Part shown: positions 1 through 5,485 of the stretch, in pieces | Layout of the letters: each line of letters begins with the position of its first letter | How positions within the stretch are numbered: the stretch's first letter is position 1 | Assembly (NCBI GenBank): GCA_023150055.1 | Contig: JAKLLP010000039.1 | Location: 1-5,485, forward strand | From: Gammaproteobacteria bacterium | Lineage (GTDB): Bacteria > Pseudomonadota > Gammaproteobacteria > Steroidobacterales > GCA-2729495 | DNA length: 5,485 nucleotides | Reading direction: 5' to 3' | Translations under genes and position numbers: made by a program | The notes under the pieces: model-generated | Database searches by the model: none | What the model was told of the DNA's origin: nothing | What the model saw: the letters and a program-made list of their open reading frames with translations, nothing else

Positions 1-51
1 GAGTCGTGCCGGAAGGATGCGCTGCAGGGCGATAAAGAGATCGGCAAGCAT
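1..51 (-). CDS. psd: phosphatidylserine decarboxylase, N-terminal 17 codons (partial)
   Basis: Reading the minus strand from the ATG at 51-49 gives MLADLFIALQRILPARL, which stays open to the window edge. This resembles the start of proteobacterial phosphatidylserine decarboxylase proenzymes (pattern M-L-x-x-L-F-x-A-L-Q-x-x-L-P; E. coli begins with a similar S-L-Q-Y-I-L-P). Psd decarboxylates phosphatidylserine to phosphatidylethanolamine at the inner membrane, using a pyruvoyl group formed by self-cleavage near its C-terminus. That catalytic part lies outside the window. No other ATG or GTG occurs in frame between position 51 and the upstream in-frame stop at 97-99, so the start is well placed, although no strong Shine-Dalgarno is visible. 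The gene is divergent from prmB. The identification rests on 17 residues and is an inference. Confidence 0.6.
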   Translation of the reverse strand, partial: MLADLFIALQRILPARL

Positions 52-109
52 GCGATGCGACGGGCCTGACTGAACCCGGATGGGCCACGGATTACACTAC
101 CGGCGGCAT

Positions 110-117
110 TCTATACA
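110..117. promoter_or_regulatory. possible back-to-back -10 elements for psd and prmB
   Basis: The divergent spacer contains TCTATACA. On the plus strand it offers TATACA (112-117) and on the minus strand TATAGA (115-110), each 4-5 of 6 matches to the sigma70 -10 box. Neither has a convincing -35 box at 16-18 bases. If the plus-strand box is used, transcription would start near 124, downstream of the ATG at 80. This is a weak call based only on the hexamer matches and the divergent gene arrangement. Confidence 0.2.
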
Positions 118-118
118 C

Positions 119-123
119 AGGGG
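119..123 (+). promoter_or_regulatory. ribosome binding site supporting the GTG start of prmB
   Basis: AGGGG lies 10 bases before the GTG at 134. The spacing is long but usable. The longer alternative start, ATG at 80, has no purine-rich stretch at the right distance. This site and the alignment length together favour GTG 134. Confidence 0.4.
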
Positions 124-133
124 TCTGCAAACG

Positions 134-1024
134 GTGCCATCCGGTGCCGGGTTGCCCGAGGTTTTGCACTCTCAAGCCGACACGGTAGCTGATCTCCTCT
201 CCTGGGGCGAGGCGGAACTCGCCGCGGCGGGCATCATCTGTGCCCAGGGGACGCAAGAGCCACGCGACGAGGCGGCAGCGATCATCTATCACCTGCTGGG
301 CCTCGATCATGCTGATCAGGCAGCCTACGGGCGCAAGCTCAGCCAGGTGGAGCGGGAACGTTGCGAGGCGGCGATCAGCAGGCGCATCAGCGAACGCATC
401 CCGGCGGCCTACCTGCTGGGAGAGGCCTGGTTTGCCGGGCGGCCATACTTCGTGGATCGCCATGTGCTCATTCCCCGGTCGCCATTTGCGAGCCTGATCG
501 AGTCCCGCTTCGAGCCCTGGCTGGTCGCGCCGGGACCGCGCCTGCGGATCCTGGAGATCGGCACGGGCAGTGGTTGTATCGCGATCGGCTGCGCCTTGGC
601 CTTCCCGCAGAGTTTCGTCGTCGCCACGGATGTCTCGCGCAAGGCGCTCGCTGTCGCCCGCAGGAACGTCGAGCGCCATCGTGTCGGGCAACGGGTGGTG
701 TTACTCAACGCCAATCTGCTGCACGGCATTCGCGGGCGCTTCGACCTCATCGTGTCCAATCCGCCTTATGTGCCGGAGTCCCAGTTGCACGACATGCCGG
801 CCGAGTTTCGCTGGGAGCCGTTCGACGCCCTGAGCGGCGGTCCGGATGGGCTGCTCGCGATCGAGGTTGGTGCTGGGGCGGATGCGCTGGAGCAGGCGTT
901 CCCCAGGGTACCCTTCGTGTGGCCCGATCTCGAAACCGGCGATGGCATCGCGGTGGTGGCGGCGGAAGACCTGCCGGGGGAGAATGCGGCCTGCGGCCAG
1001 GACGGGCCGGGAAATCGAGAGTGA
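134..1024 (+). CDS. prmB: ribosomal protein L3 glutamine N5-methyltransferase, with apparent internal deletion
   Basis: PrmB is a cytoplasmic S-adenosylmethionine-dependent enzyme that methylates a glutamine of ribosomal protein L3 (Gln150 in E. coli). From GTG 134 the protein has 296 residues. A helical N-terminal domain carries the family stretch RIPAAYL (88-94) and a PRSP motif before the SAM-binding loop GTGSGC (143-148). NPPY (209-212) is the substrate-glutamine motif. The C-terminus has the PrmB-like AFPRVPF and a GDG element. The start was chosen because it aligns within two residues of the E. coli start, whereas ATG 80 would add 18 residues without resemblance to the family. Oddity: GGPDGL (235-240) runs directly into LAIEVG, and the usual helix of about 19 residues (L-x-x-x-R-R-I-L...L-x-x-G-G) between them is absent, in frame. 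PrmC/HemK is a relative, but the N-terminus and C-terminal tail fit PrmB better. The gene ends 4 bases before aroC and is probably co-transcribed with it. Family identity is certain; full activity is not. Confidence 0.88.
   Translation: MPSGAGLPEVLHSQADTVADLLSWGEAELAAAGIICAQGTQEPRDEAAAIIYHLLGLDHADQAAYGRKLSQVERERCEAAISRRISERIPAAYLLGEAWFAGRPYFVDRHVLIPRSPFASLIESRFEPWLVAPGPRLRILEIGTGSGCIAIGCALAFPQSFVVATDVSRKALAVARRNVERHRVGQRVVLLNANLLHGIRGRFDLIVSNPPYVPESQLHDMPAEFRWEPFDALSGGPDGLLAIEVGAGADALEQAFPRVPFVWPDLETGDGIAVVAAEDLPGENAACGQDGPGNRE
1017..1021 (+). promoter_or_regulatory. ribosome binding site of aroC
   Basis: GAGAG ends 7 bases before the aroC ATG at 1029 and sits inside the last codons of prmB. 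The stop of prmB (1022-1024) falls between this site and the start, an arrangement that allows translational coupling. It supports ATG 1029 over the in-frame ATG at 846, which lies deep inside prmB. Confidence 0.6.
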
Positions 1025-1028
1025 TTCG

Positions 1029-2135
1029 ATGGCTGGAAATACCATTGGTACCCTGTTTGCCGTAACGACCTTCGGAGAGAGCCACGGTCCCGGGCTCGGC
1101 TGTATCGTGGATGGCTGTCCTCCTGGGCTGCTGCTCAGCGAGGCCGACATCCAGCACGACCTTGAACGGCGCCGGCCTGGCCGGTCGCGGCACACGACTC
1201 AGCGCAAGGAGCCGGATACCGTGCGCATCATGTCCGGTGTGTTCGAGGGTGTCACCACCGGTACCCCGATCGGTCTCATTGTCGAAAACGTCGACCAGCG
1301 CTCGCGCGATTACAGCAATATCAAGGACAAGTTCCGGCCCGGCCATGCCGACTACACCTACGAGCAGAAGTACGGCATCCGCGACTACCGGGGCGGTGGG
1401 CGGTCGTCCGCACGGGAGACCGTCATGCGCGTGGCAGCCGGCGCGATCGCGCGGAAGTACCTGCGTGAACGGCTCGGCGTCGAGATCGTCGCCTACCTTG
1501 CACAGCTGGGGCCCATCCGCCTTGCAGCGAGCGACCTCTCGGCCGTCGATGACAACCCGTTTTTCTGCGCGGATCCTGACCGCGTTGCCGAACTGGAAGC
1601 GTTCATGGATGCGCTGCGCCAGGAGGGAGACTCGATCGGTGCACGGATCAACGTCGTGGCGAGGGGAATGCCAGTCGGGCTCGGTGAGCCTGTGTTCGAC
1701 AAACTCGACGCCGCGATCGCCCACGCCATGATGGGGATCAATGCCGTGAAGGGCGTGGAGATTGGTGATGGTTTCGCCGTCGTCGAGCAGAAGGGATCAC
1801 AGCACCGTGACGAGATCGTGCCCGCCGGCTTCAGCAAGAACTCGTCGGGTGGAACCCTTGGCGGGATTTCTACCGGCCAGGACATCGTCGTCAGCATCGC
1901 GCTGAAGCCAACCTCGAGCATCCGGCTCCCCGGCGCGACGGTCAGTCGCGCCGGGGAGGCGACCGACATCGTCACCACGGGCCGGCATGACCCCTGCGTG
2001 GGACTGCGTGCCGCACCGATTGCCGAGGCGATGCTGGCGCTGGTGCTGATCGATCACTACCTGCGCCATCGGGGACAGAACGCCGATGTCCGCCCGGACC
2101 TGGCCGCGATTGCGGCAGGGCCGCCGGCGAAGTAG
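1029..2135 (+). CDS. aroC: chorismate synthase
   Basis: Catalyses the last step of the shikimate pathway: trans-1,4 elimination of phosphate from 5-enolpyruvylshikimate-3-phosphate to give chorismate, with reduced FMN as cofactor, in the cytoplasm. The protein has 368 residues, close to the 361 of E. coli, and matches it from the first residues (MAGNTIG). All three family signatures are present: GESHG at 16-20 with His19; [11 protein letters not shown] at 121-131; and RHDPC at 319-323. The second conserved histidine is His106 in [14 protein letters not shown]. The stretch GVEIGDGF (242-249) is also conserved. The short C-terminal tail ([10 protein letters not shown]) is species-specific. The gene follows prmB by 4 bases, so it is probably read from the same transcript. 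An unusually strong inverted repeat lies in codons 300-310 (listed separately). There is no sign of truncation or frameshift; I regard it as intact and functional. Confidence 0.98.
   Translation: MAGNTIGTLFAVTTFGESHGPGLGCIVDGCPPGLLLSEADIQHDLERRRPGRSRHTTQRKEPDTVRIMSGVFEGVTTGTPIGLIVENVDQRSRDYSNIKDKFRPGHADYTYEQKYGIRDYRGGGRSSARETVMRVAAGAIARKYLRERLGVEIVAYLAQLGPIRLAASDLSAVDDNPFFCADPDRVAELEAFMDALRQEGDSIGARINVVARGMPVGLGEPVFDKLDAAIAHAMMGINAVKGVEIGDGFAVVEQKGSQHRDEIVPAGFSKNSSGGTLGGISTGQDIVVSIALKPTSSIRLPGATVSRAGEATDIVTTGRHDPCVGLRAAPIAEAMLALVLIDHYLRHRGQNADVRPDLAAIAAGPPAK
1926..1958. repeat. perfect 14-bp inverted repeat with 5-base loop inside aroC
   Basis: The left arm CTCCCCGGCGCGAC (1926-1939) and right arm GTCGCGCCGGGGAG (1945-1958) are exact reverse complements around the loop GGTCA (1940-1944). 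As RNA this would be a very stable hairpin. No T-run follows, so it is not an ordinary intrinsic terminator. It encodes residues 300-310 of chorismate synthase ([11 protein letters not shown]), a region where E. coli AroC has a comparable but not identical sequence of the same length, so the repeat is not an obvious insertion. Its function is unknown. Confidence 0.8.
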
Positions 2136-2157
2136 CGGTGGGCGGATGATGGCAGGC

Positions 2158-2185
2158 TTGAAATGGCCGGGCGAAAGCCTATGCT
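2158..2185 (+). promoter_or_regulatory. probable sigma70 promoter of asd
   Basis: TTGAAA (2158-2163, 5 of 6 to the -35 consensus) and TATGCT (2180-2185, 4 of 6 to the -10 consensus) are separated by 16 bases. They lie in the 138-base spacer just after the aroC stop. Transcription would begin near 2192, leaving a leader of about 80 bases before asd. A 6-bp inverted repeat (AGGCTT at 2154-2159, AAGCCT at 2175-2180) overlaps both boxes and might bind a regulator, but that is speculative. Confidence 0.55.
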
Positions 2186-2199
2186 TCGCGGTCATTTTG

Positions 2200-2226
2200 C
2201 GCCGGATTAGTGTCCGTCATCCGGCG
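2200..2226 (+). promoter_or_regulatory. hairpin in the asd leader
   Basis: CGCCGGAT (2200-2207) and ATCCGGCG (2219-2226) form a perfect 8-bp stem around an 11-base loop. It falls about 8 bases after the predicted transcription start of asd, so it would be a 5'-end hairpin of the mRNA. No T-run follows, which argues against an intrinsic terminator for aroC. The leader is too short and does not look like a lysine riboswitch. Possible roles are mRNA stabilisation or an operator; the sequence alone does not decide. Confidence 0.45.
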
Positions 2227-2264
2227 ATTCGAGCGGTCGTGACGGGCTGGTTCCGAGACATGTC

Positions 2265-2268
2265 AGGA
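2265..2268 (+). promoter_or_regulatory. ribosome binding site of asd
   Basis: AGGA lies 5 bases before the ATG at 2274 and fixes this as the start. The resulting N-terminus places the Rossmann motif at residue 11, as expected for the family. Confidence 0.6.
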
Positions 2269-2273
2269 CATCC

Positions 2274-3296
2274 ATGAGCAAGGCATACAGCGTCGCGGTG
2301 CTTGGTGCTACCGGGTTGGTGGGGGAGACGCTGATCCGGGTGCTGGAAGAGCGCCGGTTCCCGGTCTCCAGGCTGGTTCCGCTGGCGAGCGAGCGCTCCG
2401 TCGGCAGGAAAGTGCGGTTCCACGGTGAAGAAATTCCCGTGCAGGATGTCGCGAAATTCGATTTCAGCGGCATGCAGATTGGCCTGTTTTCCGCCGGCGC
2501 CAGTGTGTCCGCGATTCACGCGCCGCGGGCCGGGGCCAGCGGGTGCGTGGTCATCGACAATACTTCCAGGTTTCGTTACGAGGACGACATCCCGCTGGTC
2601 GTGCCGGAGGTCAATCCGCAGGCGATCCGTCGCTATGCCCCGCGTAACATAATCGCCAACCCCAACTGCTCGACCATACAGATGGTGGTGGCGCTGAAGC
2701 CCATCCACGATGCAGTGGGGATCACCCGCATCAACGTCTCGACCTATCAGTCGGTATCAGGCGCGGGCCGGCGCCTGGTCGACGTCCTGACGCGCCAGAC
2801 CCGAGCCGCGCTCGATGGGCAGCCCATACCCACCGAGGGCGCGGCCCGGCCGAATGCATTCAACGTCGTTCCGCATATCGACGAGTTCCAGCCCAACGGC
2901 TACACAAAAGAAGAGATGAAGATGGTCTGGGAGACCCGCAAGATCCTCGAGGACGAGACCATCCTCGTCAATCCTACGGCGGTCCGGGTGCCGGTGTTCT
3001 TCGGTCATTCCGAGGCGGTGCACATCGAGACCCGGCAGAAGATCTCCGCGGCAGAGGTACGCGAGCTCTTGTCGAAGGCGCCTGGGATCACAGTGCTGGA
3101 TGAGGCCCGCCTGGGCGGCTATCCGACCGCGGTGACGGATGCGGCCGGACATGATGATGTCTTCGTGGGCCGTATCCGCGAAGATATTTCCTGCGAACTC
3201 GGCATCAGCATGTGGGTCGTTGCCGACAACATCCGCAAGGGGGCGGCCCTGAACAGCGTACAGATTGCCGAGCGTTTGGTTCAGGATTGCTTTTAG
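2274..3296 (+). CDS. asd: aspartate-semialdehyde dehydrogenase
   Basis: Reduces 4-phospho-L-aspartate to L-aspartate 4-semialdehyde with NADPH, the branch point towards lysine and diaminopimelate, threonine, methionine and isoleucine; cytoplasmic. The 340-residue length and sequence fit the shorter Asd class, found in Gram-positives and in some gammaproteobacteria such as Xanthomonas, not the roughly 370-residue E. coli class. Visible features: NADP-binding GATGLVG (11-17); NTSRFRYEDD (96-105) with a likely phosphate-binding Arg99; catalytic Cys132 in NPNCST; TYQSVSGAG (157-165); Glu213 and Lys216 as probable substrate contacts; Arg238 and the acid-base His245 in TAVRVPVFFGHSE. The Arg-to-His spacing of 7 equals that of E. 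coli Asd. The presence of Cys132 separates it from the Usg-1 paralogs that lack the catalytic cysteine. It appears to have its own promoter after aroC and is followed by fimV, a conserved neighbour. Confidence 0.97.
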   Translation: MSKAYSVAVLGATGLVGETLIRVLEERRFPVSRLVPLASERSVGRKVRFHGEEIPVQDVAKFDFSGMQIGLFSAGASVSAIHAPRAGASGCVVIDNTSRFRYEDDIPLVVPEVNPQAIRRYAPRNIIANPNCSTIQMVVALKPIHDAVGITRINVSTYQSVSGAGRRLVDVLTRQTRAALDGQPIPTEGAARPNAFNVVPHIDEFQPNGYTKEEMKMVWETRKILEDETILVNPTAVRVPVFFGHSEAVHIETRQKISAAEVRELLSKAPGITVLDEARLGGYPTAVTDAAGHDDVFVGRIREDISCELGISMWVVADNIRKGAALNSVQIAERLVQDCF

Positions 3297-3304
3297 GCTA
3301 TAGT
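3276..3304 (+). promoter_or_regulatory. probable promoter of fimV overlapping the end of asd
   Basis: TATAGT (3299-3304) matches the -10 consensus in 5 of 6 positions. With a 17-base spacer the -35 would be TTGGTT (3276-3281), where only the first three bases match. The element overlaps the last codons and stop of asd, and would give a leader of about 83 bases ahead of fimV. The -10 box is good and the -35 is weak; read-through from asd is also likely. Confidence 0.45.
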
Positions 3305-3360
3305 GGGCTGGATTTTCAGGGGTTTACAAGCGTTTTGTGTGTTCTCCGTCGCGTGCTGCT

Positions 3361-3379
3361 GAAGCCTGCGGCGGCTTTT
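3361..3379 (+). terminator. terminator-like hairpin in the fimV leader
   Basis: AAGCC (3362-3366) and GGCTT (3373-3377) pair around the loop TGCGGC, with a possible extra G-T pair outside, and the stem runs into TTTTAT. It has the layout of a small intrinsic terminator for the asd transcript, but the 5-bp stem is short and it ends only a few bases before the fimV ribosome binding site. It could be a weak terminator, an attenuator or a structure that controls translation of fimV. Confidence 0.35.
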
Positions 3380-3382
3380 ATC

Positions 3383-3387
3383 GGGGA
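3383..3387 (+). promoter_or_regulatory. ribosome binding site of fimV
   Basis: GGGGA lies 6 bases before the ATG at 3394. The GTG at 3391, one codon earlier in the same frame, would be only 3 bases away, so ATG 3394 is the preferred start. Confidence 0.6.
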
Positions 3388-3393
3388 CCGGTG

Positions 3394-5485
3394 ATGACAC
3401 GAATTCCCGCTTCCGCGAGCGTGGCGCTTGCGGCCATGCTGCCGGCTTGCGCTGTGGCCCTTGGCCTGGGTGAGATCGAGCCGCAGTCCTACCTGAATCA
3501 GCCCCTGGTGGCCGAGATACCGGTATTCAGCGAAGTGCCCGGCGAAATGGCCGGCTTGAACGTTACCCTGGCTTCGCGCGAGACCTTCGACCAGTATGGC
3601 CTGCCCCGACCTGCGCTGTTGAGCGACCTGCGCTTTTCCGTCGTCGAGGGGCCCCAGGGCGGCACGATACGCGTCTCCAGCAGCCGGCCGGTCGCCGAGC
3701 CGTTCCTGACGCTGCTCATCGAAGTGCGCTGGGCCCAGGGCCGCCTGCTGCGCGAGTTCACGGTCCTGCTGGATCCGCCGGATTTCGCCGGTGCGCTCAC
3801 TTCGCAGCCCTTGCCAGCGCCGGCTCCGGTTGCGGCAGCCGAGGTGGCGCCAGTCGTTCCGCCCGCCGAAGTGGCCACCCCTGCGGCAGAGCCGCAACTG
3901 CCTGCGGCGTCGGTGCCGCAGGCCCGTCAGCCGGCACCGCCAGCCGAAGCGGATGTGGGTGGTTCGCATACGGTGGCGCGAAACGAGACGCTGTGGGGTA
4001 TCGCCGATCGATATCGGCCCTCTACAGCGGACATCAACCAGATGATGGTTGCGATCTACCGGGCCAATCCGGAGGCGTTTGCGGGAAACATCAACCGGTT
4101 GCGCGCCGGGGCCGTGCTGCGGATCCCGGAGATGACGGCGGCTGAGCGCCTGACGCGTCGGGAGGCCGCCGCCGAGGTGAGTCAGCAGACTCGCGCGTGG
4201 CAGGCGGGTGCGGCGCCTTCGGCGGAGGCCGCCAGGCTCGAGCTGGTGCCGCCACCCGAGCCGGCACCCGCGGCGGCGAGCGTGCCGCCGGCGAGTGCGA
4301 CAGCAACGGCTGATCCGGATGCCTTGCGAAGCAGGCTCGAGGAGAGTCAGCGCCTGCTGGCCGTCAAAGACGCCGAGCTGAAGGCGTTGCGTGACCGAGT
4401 GGCCGCTCTCGAAGAGCAGAGCGGGGAATCTGTCGGGGCGGTTCCCGCAGAGTCCCGACCCGCGCCCGCGGCAGAGGAGACACCCGTCGAGGAGCAGGCG
4501 GCCACGATTCAGGCGCCGGAGGCGGAATCAGCCGCACCTGCGCCGAGAACCCCGCCGGCGGAACCAGGCCGGCGCCCCGGTGGCGGTGTCATCGGGGCCA
4601 TAGGCGGGTTGCTTACCTCGGTTTGGCTATGGGCCGCTGCGGCAGTGGTCCTGGTCGTGGCGTTGCTGGTCGCCCGCCGCCGCAGCGGGGCCGAAGAACC
4701 CGAGGTGCGGATTCCGCTGCCGACCAGGCGGTCGGAGGGTGCAGCGGCGCAGCCCGTGACGGCCGACAGCACGATGATCGTTCACGAGGAACCCGCCCGT
4801 AGCACGGGCCGCCTCGAGCGGCGGGCGGTACCGCGCGGTGGCGACGAAGAAACGGCGCTGGAGAAGACCATCAGCACCGAGGGGCCGGTCAATCTCGACC
4901 AGTCCGATCCTCTCGCAGAAGCGGATTTTCATATGGCCTACGGGTTGTATGACCAGGCGGCCGACCTGCTGACGGCGGCCGTCGGGCGCGAGCCGGGCCG
5001 GCGCGATCTGCGACTGAAGCTGCTCGATGTCTATTTCGTCTGGGAGAACCGCGACGGCTTCCTGAAGGAAGCGCGGGCGTTACTCCAACGCATCGGTGGC
5101 GAGAGCGATCCGGACTGGAAGCGCGTGGTCATCATGGGCAAGCAGCTTTGCCCGAACGATTCATTGTTCACCGGCGCGGCTGGCGCGGCCGGAGATATCG
5201 TCGATCTGAACCTGGCCGGTGATGGCGGCGGTGGTGTGGATCTGGAGATCAGCGGCGATTCCGGCATCCTCGATTTCACGATCGATCCGGAGTTCTCCGG
5301 CCAAGCCGACAGCGGTGACGTTACCAGCATTGCCGAACCGACCTGGCGCGGCGCATCCACGGCACAGACCCAGGAAATTCCGACTATAGAAGTACCGGCT
5401 ATCGATACAGGGGTCACGCGGGAAACGCCGACGATAGAGAACCCGGCGCTGAACTCGACGCTCGAGACGCCGACGATAGAGACCA
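3394..5485 (+). CDS. fimV: FimV/HubP-family polar hub protein (3' partial)
   Basis: Family members anchor at the inner membrane, bind peptidoglycan and organise the cell pole, including type IV pilus assembly and twitching motility. The frame is open to the window edge: 697 codons, no stop. Order of parts: signal peptide 1-22 (cleavage after AVA, before the family-typical LGLGEI); FimV N-terminal domain about 23-131 (LNQPLVAEI near its start); Ala/Pro-rich linker; LysM-type domain 190-246 (HTVARNETLWGIADRYRP, then RANPEAF, INRLRAGAVLRIP); second Ala/Pro-rich linker; short coiled coil about 309-342; third linker; one transmembrane segment about 406-427 followed by RRR; cytoplasmic TPR-like segment about 505-590 (DPLAEADFHMAYGLYDQAADLL); acidic Gly/Asp-rich stretch; PTIE repeats from 661. 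The conserved C-terminal FimV domain is not reached. A position immediately downstream of asd matches Pseudomonas-type synteny, where truA usually follows. Cys19 in MLPAC resembles a poor lipobox. The assignment is strong; the pilus role in this organism is inferred. Confidence 0.93.
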   Translation, partial: MTRIPASASVALAAMLPACAVALGLGEIEPQSYLNQPLVAEIPVFSEVPGEMAGLNVTLASRETFDQYGLPRPALLSDLRFSVVEGPQGGTIRVSSSRPVAEPFLTLLIEVRWAQGRLLREFTVLLDPPDFAGALTSQPLPAPAPVAAAEVAPVVPPAEVATPAAEPQLPAASVPQARQPAPPAEADVGGSHTVARNETLWGIADRYRPSTADINQMMVAIYRANPEAFAGNINRLRAGAVLRIPEMTAAERLTRREAAAEVSQQTRAWQAGAAPSAEAARLELVPPPEPAPAAASVPPASATATADPDALRSRLEESQRLLAVKDAELKALRDRVAALEEQSGESVGAVPAESRPAPAAEETPVEEQAATIQAPEAESAAPAPRTPPAEPGRRPGGGVIGAIGGLLTSVWLWAAAAVVLVVALLVARRRSGAEEPEVRIPLPTRRSEGAAAQPVTADSTMIVHEEPARSTGRLERRAVPRGGDEETALEKTISTEGPVNLDQSDPLAEADFHMAYGLYDQAADLLTAAVGREPGRRDLRLKLLDVYFVWENRDGFLKEARALLQRIGGESDPDWKRVVIMGKQLCPNDSLFTGAAGAAGDIVDLNLAGDGGGGVDLEISGDSGILDFTIDPEFSGQADSGDVTSIAEPTWRGASTAQTQEIPTIEVPAIDTGVTRETPTIENPALNSTLETPTIET
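5374..5485 (+). repeat. E-x-PTIE repeats in the FimV cytoplasmic part
   Basis: Three 18-base units encoding E-[IT]-P-T-I-E start at 5374, 5422 and 5464, spaced 16 and then 14 codons apart. Copies 2 and 3 differ by one base and copy 1 differs from copy 2 at four. All three use ATA for isoleucine. The intervening segments also resemble each other (VPAID and NPALN), so the real unit is probably longer, about 14-16 residues. The array continues past the window end. It suggests recent duplication within the gene; the units may be flexible linker or partner-binding motifs. Confidence 0.7.

Noticed and set aside
80..133. Upstream ATG start for prmB
   Set aside because: The extra 18 residues do not resemble the PrmB N-terminus, there is no ribosome binding site, and GTG 134 matches the E. 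coli start within two residues. It cannot be fully excluded.
1172..1190. GCCGGCC-T-GGCCGG palindrome in aroC
   Set aside because: A 6-bp match around one base cannot form a proper hairpin loop and is expected in GC-rich coding DNA; much weaker than the 14-bp repeat at 1926-1958.
747..1724. Long minus-strand open frame of 325 codons opposite prmB and aroC
   Set aside because: It is the mirror of strongly conserved chorismate synthase codons in GC-rich DNA. Its protein is rich in Arg, Pro and His, resembles nothing I recognise, and has no ribosome binding site.
2086..2277. 63-codon plus-strand frame across the aroC end and the asd leader
   Set aside because: It overlaps aroC in another frame, covers the likely asd promoter, lacks a ribosome binding site and has no recognisable motif.
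2274..3296. Usg-1-type inactive paralog of Asd
   Set aside because: Usg-1 proteins lie next to fimV in Pseudomonas but lack the catalytic cysteine. Here NPNCST with Cys132 and the GHSE histidine are present, so this is a true Asd.
3316..3969. Minus-strand frames opposite the start of fimV
   Set aside because: They are shadows of the FimV coding sequence; the plus strand carries a clear signal peptide, FimV domain and LysM domain.
4091..4772. Small frames in both strands within the Ala/Pro-rich FimV linkers
   Set aside because: Low-complexity GC-rich codons give long open frames in every phase; the products are Arg/Pro-rich and without motifs.
1..5485. A novel defence, mobile or biosynthetic system
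   Set aside because: All space is accounted for by conserved core genes and short spacers. No integrase, transposase, toxin-antitoxin pair, CRISPR repeat or unfamiliar enzyme is visible.

Overview
The window is GC-rich chromosomal DNA with tightly packed housekeeping genes. The protein sequences and gene order point to a gammaproteobacterium. AroC and PrmB resemble their E. coli counterparts, the aspartate-semialdehyde dehydrogenase is of the roughly 340-residue type known from Xanthomonas-like bacteria, and FimV lies directly downstream of asd, a neighbourhood also seen in Pseudomonas and Xanthomonas relatives. I cannot name a genus. I see no mobile element, CRISPR array, rRNA or tRNA.

Layout from left to right. 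Positions 1-51 (minus strand) hold the first 17 codons of what looks like psd (phosphatidylserine decarboxylase), reading out of the window. After a short divergent spacer come prmB (134-1024) and aroC (1029-2135), separated by 4 bases and probably co-transcribed. A 138-base spacer follows, with a recognisable sigma70-type promoter and a leader hairpin, and then asd (2274-3296). A 97-base spacer with a second probable promoter and a terminator-like hairpin leads into fimV (3394 to the window end), which is open at the right edge and still lacks its C-terminal domain after 697 codons.

How the genes work together. aroC finishes the common aromatic pathway (chorismate), and asd makes the branch-point aldehyde for lysine/diaminopimelate, threonine and methionine. 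prmB modifies ribosomal protein L3. fimV encodes a peptidoglycan-binding, membrane-anchored polar hub protein linked to type IV pili. The asd-fimV pairing is conserved synteny, not an obvious biochemical pathway.

I found no new multigene system. The items most worth a second look are: (1) PrmB appears to lack about 19 residues, a whole helix of the methyltransferase core, through an in-frame deletion; (2) a perfect 14-bp inverted repeat with a 5-base loop lies inside the aroC coding sequence; (3) the leaders of asd and fimV each carry a hairpin; (4) FimV contains a PTIE-type tandem repeat that runs off the window.
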